64,000 nt of DNA from Methylobacterium sp. Leaf465 (GTDB taxonomy: Bacteria > Pseudomonadota > Alphaproteobacteria > Rhizobiales > Beijerinckiaceae): contig NZ_LMRA01000009.1 of assembly GCF_001424705.1 (NCBI RefSeq), positions 1 through 64,000 of the forward strand. The letters run 5' to 3'. Position 1 is the first letter of the stretch; every line of letters starts with the position of its first letter. The notes under the pieces were generated by a model. The model was not told the origin of the DNA and ran no database searches. It worked only from the letters and a program-made list of their open reading frames with translations. Both the position numbers and the translations under genes were made by a program. Shown one piece after another: positions 16,683-25,549 of the stretch.

Positions 16683-17434
16683 GGCCGCCGCACCGCCCGC
16701 GGCGGCGCGGCGAAATCCAGCGTGGCCAGGAGCGGGAGATGATCGGACGCGCGACGCGCGTCACCGTCGCGCAGCACCGCCACGTGGTCCACCCGGAGGC
16801 CGGGGCCGACGAAGACGTGGTCGAGGCGCAGCACCGGATAGCGGCTGGGGAAGGTCGCGCGCCCCGCCCGGCTGCGCGCGATTGCGCGGGCGTCGCTGAG
16901 CCGCGCGGTCAGTTGACGGTAGGCTCGCGACCACGGCGTCGCGTTGAAGTCGCCCGCCAGGACCACCGGTCCCGCCGCCGATGCCGCCGCGAGCCAGTCG
17001 GGACCGAGCAGCGCCGCCAGCTGCCCTTTCTGCTCCGCCGCGACGAGGCCGAGATGGGTGTTGAGGACCTGAAGGCGGTGTCCGTCGCACGCGACCTCCA
17101 CCCACAGGGCGCCCCTCGGCTCGAGACCGGGCCGACCGGCGAGCCCCGGCAGGCCCCCGGCCCTGATGAGGCGGGAGGGATGCCGCGTGAGGATCGCGTC
17201 GCCGTAACGCTCCGTCTCGACCTGGAGCGCGGCGTGGAAATGAGCCCGGAGGCCGAGCTGCCGGGCGAGGGCCTGGGCCTGGTCGACGCCGCCGGTCCGG
17301 GCACGGCCGAGATCGACCTCCTGCAGCGCGACGATGTCGGCGTGGCTCGACCGGATGGCACGGGCCACGCGCTCCAGGTCGACGCGCCCGTCGGTGCCGC
17401 GGCCGTGGCGGATGTTGTAGCTGAGGAGGCGCAA
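16649..17434 (-). CDS. Endonuclease/exonuclease/phosphatase (EEP) family protein
   Basis: 261-residue EEP-superfamily protein. Metal-binding and catalytic motifs are visible: LSYNIRHG near the N-terminus, IVALQEVD (Glu ligand), LNTHLGL, LAGDFNATPWSRAY, RLDHVFV and the C-terminal ASDHLPLLATLDF. The superfamily includes sphingomyelinases, inositol phosphatases and nucleases; the substrate is unknown. No clear ATG exists. A TTG at 17434 has a GGAGG site 11 bases upstream, just after the stop of the preceding small gene; a CTG overlapping that stop is the alternative. Convergent adjacency to a PLD-type lipid gene hints at lipid head-group chemistry. Confidence 0.8.
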   Translation of the reverse strand: MRLLSYNIRHGRGTDGRVDLERVARAIRSSHADIVALQEVDLGRARTGGVDQAQALARQLGLRAHFHAALQVETERYGDAILTRHPSRLIRAGGLPGLAGRPGLEPRGALWVEVACDGHRLQVLNTHLGLVAAEQKGQLAALLGPDWLAAASAAGPVVLAGDFNATPWSRAYRQLTARLSDARAIARSRAGRATFPSRYPVLRLDHVFVGPGLRVDHVAVLRDGDARRASDHLPLLATLDFAAPPRAVRRPQDTPAAAPEA

Positions 17435-17451
17435 GGGCGGGGCGACCTCCG

Positions 17452-17703
17452 TCAGGCCGAGGGCTCGGCCAGGCGGGTGCGATGCCGGTCGAGGGCGGCC
17501 CGCAATTGCGGCAGGAACGGCGAGTGGCTGTCCCACGGCCTCACCGCCTCCTGCAGCCGCTCCAGGGCCTCGACCTGGGCGGACAGGCCCTGGGCCTGGG
17601 AGAGATACGCCCAGATCGCGTCCTCGGCCTCGCCGATCGCGACGGGCTGTTCGGCCAGCAGGAGGCCTTGGAAGCGCTGCAGCGTGTGGTCGAGATCGGC
17701 CAT
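17452..17703 (-). CDS. 83-residue helical hypothetical protein
   Basis: Leu/Ala/Glu/Gln-rich, predicted all-helical (FQGLLLAEQPVAIGEAEDAI, QVEALERLQEAVRPW). No membrane segment. It is the first gene of a two-gene leftward unit with the EEP gene. No family recognised. Confidence 0.55.
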   Translation of the reverse strand: MADLDHTLQRFQGLLLAEQPVAIGEAEDAIWAYLSQAQGLSAQVEALERLQEAVRPWDSHSPFLPQLRAALDRHRTRLAEPSA

Positions 17704-18097
17704 GTCGAACTCCCTGGGTCCTCGGTGACGATCGGCCCAGCACGAACCGGGCGTGGTGCACGCCCCGCGCCGAGCCCAGGCACCGGCGGGCCGGCTCCGT
17801 CGAGTGCCTGATAGTAAATTATATGGAGCGGCGCCCGCGCTCGGGGAGCGTCCCCCGGGCCCGACACGAGCATCCGGGCCGTGTCATCCGAATGCACCCG
17901 CCGCTGCGTTTCGACCACGTTGGGTTGGGACTTGACCGATTCGTGGCTATTGACCGATTTTTGGGCATGAAATGGCCCGGTCGATGGGCGGTGGCGGGTC
18001 CGCGGCTTCGGCGTGGACGGCGCGGAGAACCCGGTTCGGGCTTGGCCCGATCCATGCCAAGGTGTCGGCAGTCGCGTGGGAAGCAGACTCGAAGAGG
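17704..18097. other. Intergenic region between the EEP unit and the ABC operon
   Basis: No gene recognised. It contains the AT-rich motif CTGATAGTAAATTATA (17808-17823) upstream of the leftward small gene, and a direct repeat TTGACCGATT at 17932-17941 and 17950-17959 (18-bp period) upstream of the rightward ABC operon. The direct repeat is a candidate regulator or -35-type element. Confidence 0.45.
17808..17823 (-). promoter_or_regulatory. AT-rich shared motif, copy 2
   Basis: CTGATAGTAAATTATA differs from 12948-12963 at one base. The minus strand reads TATAATTTACTATCAG, upstream of the leftward small gene. Confidence 0.35.
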
Positions 18098-19714
18098 ATG
18101 GGTGCCTTGTTGAAGTCCACGGTCAAAGCGTTCGTCTCGGCCACCGCCCTCGCCGCCGTGCTGGGCCTGTCCGCCACCGCCCCGGCCGCCGCGGCGAACG
18201 TCTTCCGCTTCGCCTTCCAGGGCGACATCAAGTCCCTCGACCCCTACTCCCTGAAGGAAAGCTTCACCATCGGCATGCATGGGGCGGTCTTCGACTCGCT
18301 CATCACGCGCGACAAGGACCTGAAGCTCGCGCCCATGCTGGCGGAATCCTGGGAGAATCCGGAGCCGACGCGCTGGCGCTTCCACCTGCGCAAGGGCGTG
18401 AAGTTCCATGACGGCTCGGACTTCACCGCCGACGACGTGATCTTCTCGGCCACCCGCGTGCGGGCGCCGGGCTCGAACTTCACCACCAACGTGCCGTCCG
18501 ACGCCGAGTGGGTGAAGATCGACGACCACACCGTCGACATGAAGTTGAAGAGCCCCAACCCCATCGCCCTGTACCAGTTCTCGACCTGGTACATCATGTC
18601 GAAGTCCTGGGCCGAGAAGAACGGCGCCGTCGCGCCGACCCTGCCGAGCGCCACCTCCACCAGCTACGCCGCCCTGCACGAGAACGGCACCGGGCCGTTC
18701 ATCATCACCGAGCACCAGCCCGGCGTGCGCACGGTGTTCAAGAAGAACCCGAACTACTGGGGCAAGGTGGAGTCGAACCTCGACGAGGCGGTCTTCACCA
18801 CCATCCAGAACGACGCCACCCGCGTCGCCGCCCTGATCTCCGGCGAGGTCGACTGGATCGACCCCGTGCCCCTGCAGGACGCCCAGCGCGTCAACGGGAG
18901 CGGCACCGCCACGGTGATGGCCGGGCCGGAGCTGCGCACGATCTTCCTCGGCATGGACCAGTCCCGCGACGAGCTGAAGGACTCGAACGTCAAGGGCAAG
19001 AACCCGTTCAAGGACGTGCGCGTGCGCGAGGCCTTCTACCGGGCCATCGACGAGGAGACGATCGCCAAGCGCGTCATGCGCGGCCAGGCCGTGCCCTCCG
19101 CCCTGCTGATCGCGCCGGTGCTGTTCCCCCGCGCCTCCGAGTTCAAGCGGCCGGACTACGACCCGAAGCGCGCCAAGCAGCTCCTCACCGAGGCCGGCTA
19201 TCCGGACGGCTTCTCGTTGGGCATGGATTGCCCGAACGACCGCTACGTCAACGACGAGGCGATCTGTCAGGCCGTGGTCTCGATGCTGGCCCGGGTCGGC
19301 GTGAAGGTGAACCTCAACGCGCAGCCCAAGGCCAAGTACTTCGCCAAGGTCCTGGCGCCGGCCTACGACACCTCGTTCTACCTCGTCGGCTGGACCCCCT
19401 CCTCCCAGGATTCGCACAACATCCTGTTCGAGATCGCCGGCTGCCGAAACGGCTCCAAGCCCGGACGCGGCAACTGGAACCTCGGCAATTACTGCAACCC
19501 GAAGGTCGACGCGCTCGCCGATTCCGTCGAGGCCGAGAGCGACCAGACCAAGCGCAACGCCGAGATCAAGGAGGGGTTCGACACCATCCAGGCCGATTGG
19601 GGCTTCATCCCCCTGCACCAGCAGGCCCTCGCCTGGGGCGTCTCCAAGAAGGTCACCCTGGTCCAGCGGCCGGACAACATGCTGATGCTGTACTGGGTCT
19701 CGAAGCAGCCGTGA
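18098..19714 (+). CDS. ABC transporter substrate-binding protein, peptide/nickel (family 5)
   Basis: 538-residue periplasmic solute-binding protein. A signal peptide ends near ATAPAAAA; the mature part has the family 5 signatures RFHLRKGVKFHDGSDFTADD and FLVGW-like YLVGWTPSSQDS. It would capture a peptide-like or amide ligand for the two permeases and two ATPases downstream. ATG 18098 was chosen because it precedes the signal peptide directly; the purine-rich GAAGAGG lies unusually close to it. It is separated from the permease genes by 292 bases that hold a palindromic repeat, which could lower downstream expression relative to this abundant subunit. Confidence 0.92.
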   Translation: MGALLKSTVKAFVSATALAAVLGLSATAPAAAANVFRFAFQGDIKSLDPYSLKESFTIGMHGAVFDSLITRDKDLKLAPMLAESWENPEPTRWRFHLRKGVKFHDGSDFTADDVIFSATRVRAPGSNFTTNVPSDAEWVKIDDHTVDMKLKSPNPIALYQFSTWYIMSKSWAEKNGAVAPTLPSATSTSYAALHENGTGPFIITEHQPGVRTVFKKNPNYWGKVESNLDEAVFTTIQNDATRVAALISGEVDWIDPVPLQDAQRVNGSGTATVMAGPELRTIFLGMDQSRDELKDSNVKGKNPFKDVRVREAFYRAIDEETIAKRVMRGQAVPSALLIAPVLFPRASEFKRPDYDPKRAKQLLTEAGYPDGFSLGMDCPNDRYVNDEAICQAVVSMLARVGVKVNLNAQPKAKYFAKVLAPAYDTSFYLVGWTPSSQDSHNILFEIAGCRNGSKPGRGNWNLGNYCNPKVDALADSVEAESDQTKRNAEIKEGFDTIQADWGFIPLHQQALAWGVSKKVTLVQRPDNMLMLYWVSKQP

Positions 19715-19825
19715 CACCCATGACCGATCTGTTTCAGGATCTGGCACCGACCCGCGTCTCCGCCCGGCGGGGACAGGGCGATCGCATCCGCTGGCGTGTC
19801 CGCCGGGATGGCGCGTGGAGCACCC

Positions 19826-19939
19826 CGTCATTCCGGGGCCGCGCAGCGGAGCCCGGAATCCAGAAACGAAGGTGGTGCAGGACGTCACACCGTCGGCGGT
19901 CCTGGATTCCGGGCTCGCCTGCGGCGCCCCGGAATGACG
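19826..19939. repeat. Palindromic interspersed repeat between ABC genes
   Basis: Left arm begins CGTCATTCCGGGGC (19826-19863) and right arm ends GCCCCGGAATGACG (19902-19939), with CTGGATTCCGGG/CCCGGAATCCAG at the inner ends. The arms are about 38 bases with a 38-base centre. This is the form of an interspersed palindromic element common in Rhizobiales. It is the only copy seen in the window. It could form a strong RNA hairpin between the binding-protein gene and the permease genes. Confidence 0.75.
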
Positions 19940-20006
19940 TCGCGCTTCGGTCTGCGATCGCTCGGCGCGCCGGCCTTGGCGATGTGCACGATCGGATCGC
20001 CCGCCC

Positions 20007-20987
20007 ATGATCGCCTTCATCCTCCAGCGCCTGCTCCAGTCGGTCGCGGTGCTGTTCGCCGTCGGCCTGATCGCGTTCTCGATGTTCCGCTTCGCCGGCG
20101 ACCCGGTGAACCAGATCGTGGGCGTCGACACGCCCTATGCCGAGCGCGTCGCCATCCGGAAGGATCTCGGGCTCGACGATCCGGTGGCGGTGCAGTTCCT
20201 GCGCTACGCCGGGAACGTCGCCCGGGGCGAGTTCGGCACCTCGTACCAGTTCCGCCAGCCGGTCTCGGCGCTGCTGGCCGAGCGCATGCCCGCCACCCTC
20301 GAACTCGCGCTCTGTGCCACGCTGTTCGCCCTCACCGTCGGCATCCTCATGGGGGTCTACTGCGCCCTGCGGCGGGACACCTGGCTCGCCAAGGTCTTTC
20401 TGGCCATCTCGCTCATCGGCATCAGCCTGCCGACCTTCCTCATCGGCATCCTGCTGATCTTCCTGTTCTCGGTGACGCTGGGCTGGCTGCCCTCGTTCGG
20501 GCGCGGCGACACCGTGCGGCTGGGCTGGTGGACGACCGGGTTCCTCACCGCCTCGGGCCTGCGCGCCCTGATCCTGCCCTCGGTCACCCTGGGGCTGTTC
20601 CAGATGACCCTGATCATGCGGCTGGTGCGGGCCGAGATGCTGGAGGTGCTGCGCACCGACTACATCCGCTTCGCCCGGGCGCGGGGGCTCACCACCCGCT
20701 CGATCCACCTCGGTCACGCCCTGAAGAACACCCTGGTGCCGGTCATCACCATCGCGGGGCTGCAGCTCGGCTCGGTCATCGCCTTCTCGATCATCACCGA
20801 GACGGTGTTCCAGTGGCCCGGCATGGGCCTGCTCTTCGTCCAGGCGGTGCAGAACGTCGATATCCCCATCATGGCGGCCTACCTGCTGCTGGTCGCCGCC
20901 ATCTTCGTCGTCATCAACCTCGTGGTGGACGTGCTCTACACCATCGTCGATCCCCGCCTGCGGCTGTCCACGGGACGGGCCTCATGA
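20007..20987 (+). CDS. ABC transporter permease, DppB/OppB type
   Basis: 326-residue inner-membrane permease with six predicted hydrophobic spans. The N-terminus MIAFILQRLLQSVAVLFAVG and the EAA-loop region RADYIRFARARGL-like (RTDYIRFARARGLTTRSIHL) are typical of the first permease of oligopeptide importers. It pairs with the next gene, whose start overlaps this stop (ATGA). Confidence 0.93.
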   Translation: MIAFILQRLLQSVAVLFAVGLIAFSMFRFAGDPVNQIVGVDTPYAERVAIRKDLGLDDPVAVQFLRYAGNVARGEFGTSYQFRQPVSALLAERMPATLELALCATLFALTVGILMGVYCALRRDTWLAKVFLAISLIGISLPTFLIGILLIFLFSVTLGWLPSFGRGDTVRLGWWTTGFLTASGLRALILPSVTLGLFQMTLIMRLVRAEMLEVLRTDYIRFARARGLTTRSIHLGHALKNTLVPVITIAGLQLGSVIAFSIITETVFQWPGMGLLFVQAVQNVDIPIMAAYLLLVAAIFVVINLVVDVLYTIVDPRLRLSTGRAS

Positions 20988-21946
20988 GCGCCTCCGTGCA
21001 GGACACCCCCCTCCTCCCGCCGGCACCGGTGAAGCGCTCGGCGCTGGCCCGCTTCCGCGAGTCCGACGTCTATGCCAGCTTCCGCCGCTCGAAGCTGGCG
21101 ATGGGGGCCTTCGCGGTCACCCTCGTCCTGGTCCTCCTGGCGCTCGCCGCCCCCGTGATCTCGCCGCAGAACCCGTACGATCCGGCCCAGCTCGAGCTGA
21201 TCAACTCGAACCTGCCCCCGCTCTGGTACGCCGACGGCGTCGCGCCCTTCACCCTCGGCACCGACGACCAGGGCCGCGACGTGCTCTCGGCGGTGTTCTA
21301 CGGCCTCCGCCTCTCCCTCATCGTCGGGCTGCTCGGCGTCGTCGTCTCCGGATTCCTCGGCATCGTGCTCGGGCTGGTGGCGGGCTATTTCGGCGGCTTC
21401 GTCGACACCCTCATCATGCGCATCGCCGACGTGCAGCTCACCTTCCCGGCCATCCTCATCGCCCTGGTGGTGGACGGCGTCGCCAAGGCCGCCGTCGGCA
21501 GCCAGATGGACACGAACGCCGCCATCGGGCTCATCGTGCTGTCGATCGGGCTGTCGTTCTGGGTGCAGTACGCCCGCACCGTCCGCTCCTCGGTGCTGGT
21601 GGAGAAGAACAAGGACTACGTCCAGGCCGGACGGCTGATCGGTCTGTCCTCGCCGGTGATCATGGTGCGGCACGTCTTGCCCAACGTCCTCGGCCCGGTC
21701 TTCGTCATCGCCACCATCAACCTCGCACTCGCCATCATCACCGAGGCGACCCTGTCCTTCCTGGGCACCGGCCTGCCCGATTCGATGCCCTCCCTCGGCA
21801 CCCTGATCCGCACCGGCAACCGCTTCCTGTTCTCCGGCGAGTGGTGGATCGTCGCCTTCCCGGGCCTGGCGCTCGCTGGGCTCGTCCTGGCGATCAACCT
21901 GCTGGGCGACTGGCTGCGCGACGCCCTGAACCCGAAACTCCAGTGA
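20984..21946 (+). CDS. ABC transporter permease, DppC/OppC type
   Basis: 320-residue second permease. An N-terminal cytoplasmic stretch ending in RRSKLAMGAF precedes the first span, then the periplasmic LGTDDQGRDVLSAVFYGLR motif diagnostic of DppC/OppC, and the EAA loop KDYVQAGRLIGLSSPVIMVR. The start overlaps the dppB-like stop by four bases. It works with the DppB-like subunit to form the channel. Confidence 0.94.
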   Translation: MSASVQDTPLLPPAPVKRSALARFRESDVYASFRRSKLAMGAFAVTLVLVLLALAAPVISPQNPYDPAQLELINSNLPPLWYADGVAPFTLGTDDQGRDVLSAVFYGLRLSLIVGLLGVVVSGFLGIVLGLVAGYFGGFVDTLIMRIADVQLTFPAILIALVVDGVAKAAVGSQMDTNAAIGLIVLSIGLSFWVQYARTVRSSVLVEKNKDYVQAGRLIGLSSPVIMVRHVLPNVLGPVFVIATINLALAIITEATLSFLGTGLPDSMPSLGTLIRTGNRFLFSGEWWIVAFPGLALAGLVLAINLLGDWLRDALNPKLQ

Positions 21947-21970
21947 TCGCGCCGGCATGACACAGCTGCC

Positions 21971-22954
21971 ATGACAGAGCCCGTCCTCTCGGTCCGCAAC
22001 CTGCGCGTCGCCTTCGCGGGCCGGCGCGGCACCCTCACGGCCATCGACGACGTCTCCTTCGACATCGCGCGGGGCGAGATCCTCGGCGTCGTCGGCGAGT
22101 CCGGAGCCGGCAAGTCTGTCACCGGCTCGGCCGTCATCGGTCTCATCGACCCGCCCGGCGGCATCGTCGGCGGTCAGGTCCTGCTCAAGGGGGAGCGCAT
22201 CGACAACCTGCCGCCGGAGGCCCTGCGGCGCATCCGGGGCCGGCGCATCGGCATGATCTTCCAGGACCCGCTCACCAGCCTGAACCCGCTCTACCGGGTC
22301 GGCCGGCAGATCGTGGAGACCATCCGCACCCACACCGACCTGTCCGAGAAGGCGGCGCGGACGCGCGCCATCGACCTCCTGGCCGAGGTCGGCATCCCGG
22401 CCCCGGAGCGGCGGATCGACGGCTACCCGCACGAGTTCTCCGGCGGGATGCGCCAGCGCGTGGTGATCGCCCTGGCGCTCGCCGCCGAACCGGAGCTCAT
22501 CATCGCCGACGAGCCGACCACGGCCCTCGACGTCTCGGTCCAGGCCCAGATCATCGCGCTCCTCAAGCGCCTCGGCAGCGAGCGGGGCACCGCCGTCATG
22601 CTGGTGACCCACGACATGGGCGTGATCGCGGAGGCGGCCGACCGGGTGGCGGTGATGTATTCCGGCCGGATCGCCGAGATCGGCCCCGTGCGCGACGTGG
22701 TGCAGAACCCGCTCCACCCCTACGCCAAGGGCCTGATGGGAGCGATTCCGACCCTGGCCCAGGAGACCGACCGCCTCGCCCAGATCCCCGGATCGATGCC
22801 GCGCCTGTCCGACATTCCGCCGGGCTGCGCCTTCAACCCCCGCTGTCCCTCCGTCTTCGGGCGCTGCCGCGTGGAGCGGCCGGACCCGATCCCGGTCGGC
22901 GCCCATCGGGTCGCCTGCCACCTCTACGACCGGTCGGAGGCCTCCGCCGCATGA
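21971..22954 (+). CDS. ABC transporter ATP-binding protein, DppD/OppD type
   Basis: 327-residue ATPase. Walker A GESGAGKS, the signature FSGGMRQR, Walker B LIIADEPTTALD and the H-loop LVTHDMG are intact. The C-terminal oligopeptide-importer extension with GCAFNPRCP is present; in some members this region carries an Fe-S cluster. It overlaps the next ATPase gene by four bases. It energises import together with the DppF-like subunit. Confidence 0.94.
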   Translation: MTEPVLSVRNLRVAFAGRRGTLTAIDDVSFDIARGEILGVVGESGAGKSVTGSAVIGLIDPPGGIVGGQVLLKGERIDNLPPEALRRIRGRRIGMIFQDPLTSLNPLYRVGRQIVETIRTHTDLSEKAARTRAIDLLAEVGIPAPERRIDGYPHEFSGGMRQRVVIALALAAEPELIIADEPTTALDVSVQAQIIALLKRLGSERGTAVMLVTHDMGVIAEAADRVAVMYSGRIAEIGPVRDVVQNPLHPYAKGLMGAIPTLAQETDRLAQIPGSMPRLSDIPPGCAFNPRCPSVFGRCRVERPDPIPVGAHRVACHLYDRSEASAA

Positions 22955-23985
22955 ACGCGCCCGTCATGCCCCCGCCCCGGACGGGCGCCCGCGCCCCGGA
23001 GGCCCCCTACGTCGCCATCGAGGGCCTGCGCCGCACCTTCGACGTGTCCCGTCCCTGGCTCGCCCGGGTCATCGAGCGCCAGCCCAGGCAGATCCTCCGC
23101 GCCGTCGACGGCGTCAGCTTCGAGATCCGGCGCGGCGAGACCTTCGCGCTCGTCGGCGAATCCGGCTCGGGCAAGTCGACGGTGGCCCGCATGGTGGTGG
23201 GCCTGCTGCCGCCGAGCGCCGGGGACGTCCGCATCACCGGCGTCTCGATGACCGATCCGCGCGAGGCCACCGCCCGTCGGCGCCTGCGCCGCCGCATCCA
23301 GATGATCTTCCAGGACCCCTACGCCTCGATGAATCCGCGCTGGCGGGTCCGAAAGATCGTCGCCGAGCCGATCCGGGCCTTCAACCTGCTGCAGGGCGAG
23401 GTCGCGATCGGGCGCCGCGTCGGGGACCTCCTCGGCCTCGTCGGCCTGCATCCCGACGACGGGGTGAAGTATCCGCACGAATTCTCCGGAGGCCAGCGCC
23501 AGCGCATCGCGATCGCGCGGGCGCTGGCCTCCGAGGCGGAGTTCCTGGTGGGCGACGAGCCGACCTCGGCCCTCGACGTCTCGGTCCAGGCCCAGATCCT
23601 CAACCTGATGCGCGACCTGCAGGACCGCCTCGGACTCACCTACCTGTTCATCAGCCACAACCTCGCCGTCGTGCGCCACATGGCGAACCGGATCGGCGTG
23701 ATGTATCTGGGGCGCGTGGTCGAGATCGCAGACGGACGGGAACTCTTCCGTGCTCCGAAACATCCCTACACGCGCATGCTGCTCGACGCGGTACCGGATA
23801 TCGGGCTCACCGGGCGCAAGCGCATCCCCGTCTCCGGCGAGATCCCGAACCCCATCGATCCCCCCTCGGGCTGCGCCTTCAACCCGCGCTGCCCCTTCGC
23901 GAACGAGCGCTGTCGCATCGAGGTCCCGGCCCTGGTCGAGGGTGTGGCCTGCCACGCCTTCCAGGAGCGGCGGCTGCCGGCCTGA
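22951..23985 (+). CDS. ABC transporter ATP-binding protein, DppF/OppF type
   Basis: 344-residue ATPase with Walker A GESGSGKS, signature FSGGQRQR, Walker B FLVGDEPTSALD and H-loop FISHNLAVV. The C-terminal GCAFNPRCPFANERC is the oligopeptide-importer domain. The Walker B has Gly in place of the usual Leu/Cys before DEP, a mild variation. It completes the importer (binding protein, two permeases, two ATPases) and is followed 39 bases later by an amidase. Confidence 0.94.
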   Translation: MNAPVMPPPRTGARAPEAPYVAIEGLRRTFDVSRPWLARVIERQPRQILRAVDGVSFEIRRGETFALVGESGSGKSTVARMVVGLLPPSAGDVRITGVSMTDPREATARRRLRRRIQMIFQDPYASMNPRWRVRKIVAEPIRAFNLLQGEVAIGRRVGDLLGLVGLHPDDGVKYPHEFSGGQRQRIAIARALASEAEFLVGDEPTSALDVSVQAQILNLMRDLQDRLGLTYLFISHNLAVVRHMANRIGVMYLGRVVEIADGRELFRAPKHPYTRMLLDAVPDIGLTGRKRIPVSGEIPNPIDPPSGCAFNPRCPFANERCRIEVPALVEGVACHAFQERRLPA

Positions 23986-24024
23986 GAGCCGGTGGTCCAT
24001 GCGGGCGCGTTCCAGAGCCAGATC

Positions 24025-25518
24025 ATGAGCACAGCCCCCTCCATCGCCGCCACCGAACCGGCCTCCGGCACGGCTTCGGACGACGATATCCTCGGCCTCG
24101 GCGCCGTCGACCTCGCGGCCGCGATCCGCGCCCGGCGCGTCTCCTGCGTCGAGGTCATGACCGCCTGTCTCGACCAGATCGACCGGGTGAACCCGACCGT
24201 CAACGCCATCGTGGCCCTGCGCGACCGGGCGGAGCTGATCGCCGCCGCCGGGGAGCGCGATGCCCAGGCCGCGCGCGGCGAATTTCTCGGGCCGCTGCAC
24301 GGGTTTCCCCACGCGGTGAAGGACATCGACGCGGTGAAGGGCCTGCCCTTCACGCAAGGGTCGCCGATCTTCCGGGACCGGATCGCGGCGGCCGATTCGA
24401 TCATGGTGAAGCGCCTGCGCAGGGCCGGCGCGATCTTCACCGGCCGGACCAACATGCCGGAATTCGGCCTCGGCTCGCAGACCTTCAACCCGGTCTACGG
24501 CGCCACCCGCAACGCCTACGATCCAACCAAGACCTCCGGGGGCTCCAGCGGGGGCGCGGCGGTGGCGGTGGCACTCCACATGCAGCCCGTCGCCGACGGC
24601 AGCGACCATGCCGGCTCCCTGCGCAATCCCCCCGCCTTCAACAATCTGTTCGGCCTGCGCACGGGCTACGGCCGCATCCCCATCGAGACCAAGGACGCCT
24701 TCACCCCCGGCCTCGGCGTCTCGGGCGGCATCGGGCGCTCGCCCGCCGACATCGGCCTGCTGCTCTCGGTCCAGGCCGGCTACGACGCGCGGGTGCCCTT
24801 CGCGAACACGCAGGACCCGGCGATCTTCGCCGAGGACCTGAAGCGGGACTTCACAAACGCCCGCATCGCGTGGTTCGACGATTTCGGCGGCTACCTGCCC
24901 TTCGAACCCGGCGTGCTCGACCTCGACCGCAGCGCGCTCGCCGCCTTCGAGTCCCTCGGCGCCAAGGTCGAATGGGATCGTCCGCGCTTCGACATGGCCA
25001 AGGTCTGGCGTGACTGGCTCACCCTGCGCGCCTGGATGACCGCCTCCAACCTGCGCCCCCTCTACGACGAGCCGGCCTATCGGGCGCTGCTCAAGCCGGA
25101 GGCGGTCTGGGAGGTCGAGCGCGGCCTGGCGCTCTCGGCCGATCAGGTCACCGCCGCGCAGGAGGGCCGCACCGCGTGGTACGAGGCCGTGCGGCGGTTC
25201 CAGGAGCGCTACGACTTCCTGCTGATGCCCTCGACCCAGGTGTTCCCGTTCGACGTCGAGGAGCGCTGGCCCAAGTCCGTCGGCGGCCGAACCATGGACA
25301 CCTACCATCGCTGGATGGAGGCGACGATCCCCGTCACCATGAGCGGCCTGCCCGCCCTCAACGTGCCGGCCGGCTTCGACCCCGCCGGGCGCCCCTCCGG
25401 CATCCAGATCGTCGGCCCCAACAACGGCGAGCGCGCCTGCCTCCAGCTCGGTGCCGCCTACGATGCCGCGACCCGATGGGTGACCCGGCGCAGGCCCGCC
25501 CTGCTGAATCCCTCCTGA
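24025..25518 (+). CDS. Amidase-signature family hydrolase
   Basis: 497-residue amidase. The Ser-cisSer-Lys triad is complete: K99 in HAVKD, S175 in SGGSSGGAAV, S198 in DGSDHAGSLR. It hydrolyses a C-N amide or carbamate-type bond; the substrate is unknown. No signal peptide, so it acts in the cytoplasm on imported substrate. It lies directly after an oligopeptide-type importer and before a PuuE-like deacetylase, which suggests a shared amide- or ureide-like nutrient. ATG 24025 was preferred because upstream residues in the frame are not family-like. Confidence 0.9.
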   Translation: MSTAPSIAATEPASGTASDDDILGLGAVDLAAAIRARRVSCVEVMTACLDQIDRVNPTVNAIVALRDRAELIAAAGERDAQAARGEFLGPLHGFPHAVKDIDAVKGLPFTQGSPIFRDRIAAADSIMVKRLRRAGAIFTGRTNMPEFGLGSQTFNPVYGATRNAYDPTKTSGGSSGGAAVAVALHMQPVADGSDHAGSLRNPPAFNNLFGLRTGYGRIPIETKDAFTPGLGVSGGIGRSPADIGLLLSVQAGYDARVPFANTQDPAIFAEDLKRDFTNARIAWFDDFGGYLPFEPGVLDLDRSALAAFESLGAKVEWDRPRFDMAKVWRDWLTLRAWMTASNLRPLYDEPAYRALLKPEAVWEVERGLALSADQVTAAQEGRTAWYEAVRRFQERYDFLLMPSTQVFPFDVEERWPKSVGGRTMDTYHRWMEATIPVTMSGLPALNVPAGFDPAGRPSGIQIVGPNNGERACLQLGAAYDAATRWVTRRRPALLNPS

Positions 25519-25549
25519 TTTCCTTCGCGCTCCTCCTTCGAGACCCCCG

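Noticed and set aside
19720..20010. Frame through the palindromic repeat as a small gene
   Set aside because: Most of it is the translated repeat; no ribosome-binding site or conserved residues.
17819..20131. Long minus-strand frame opposite the solute-binding protein
   Set aside because: Antisense to a family 5 binding protein and running through the interspersed repeat; no family motif.
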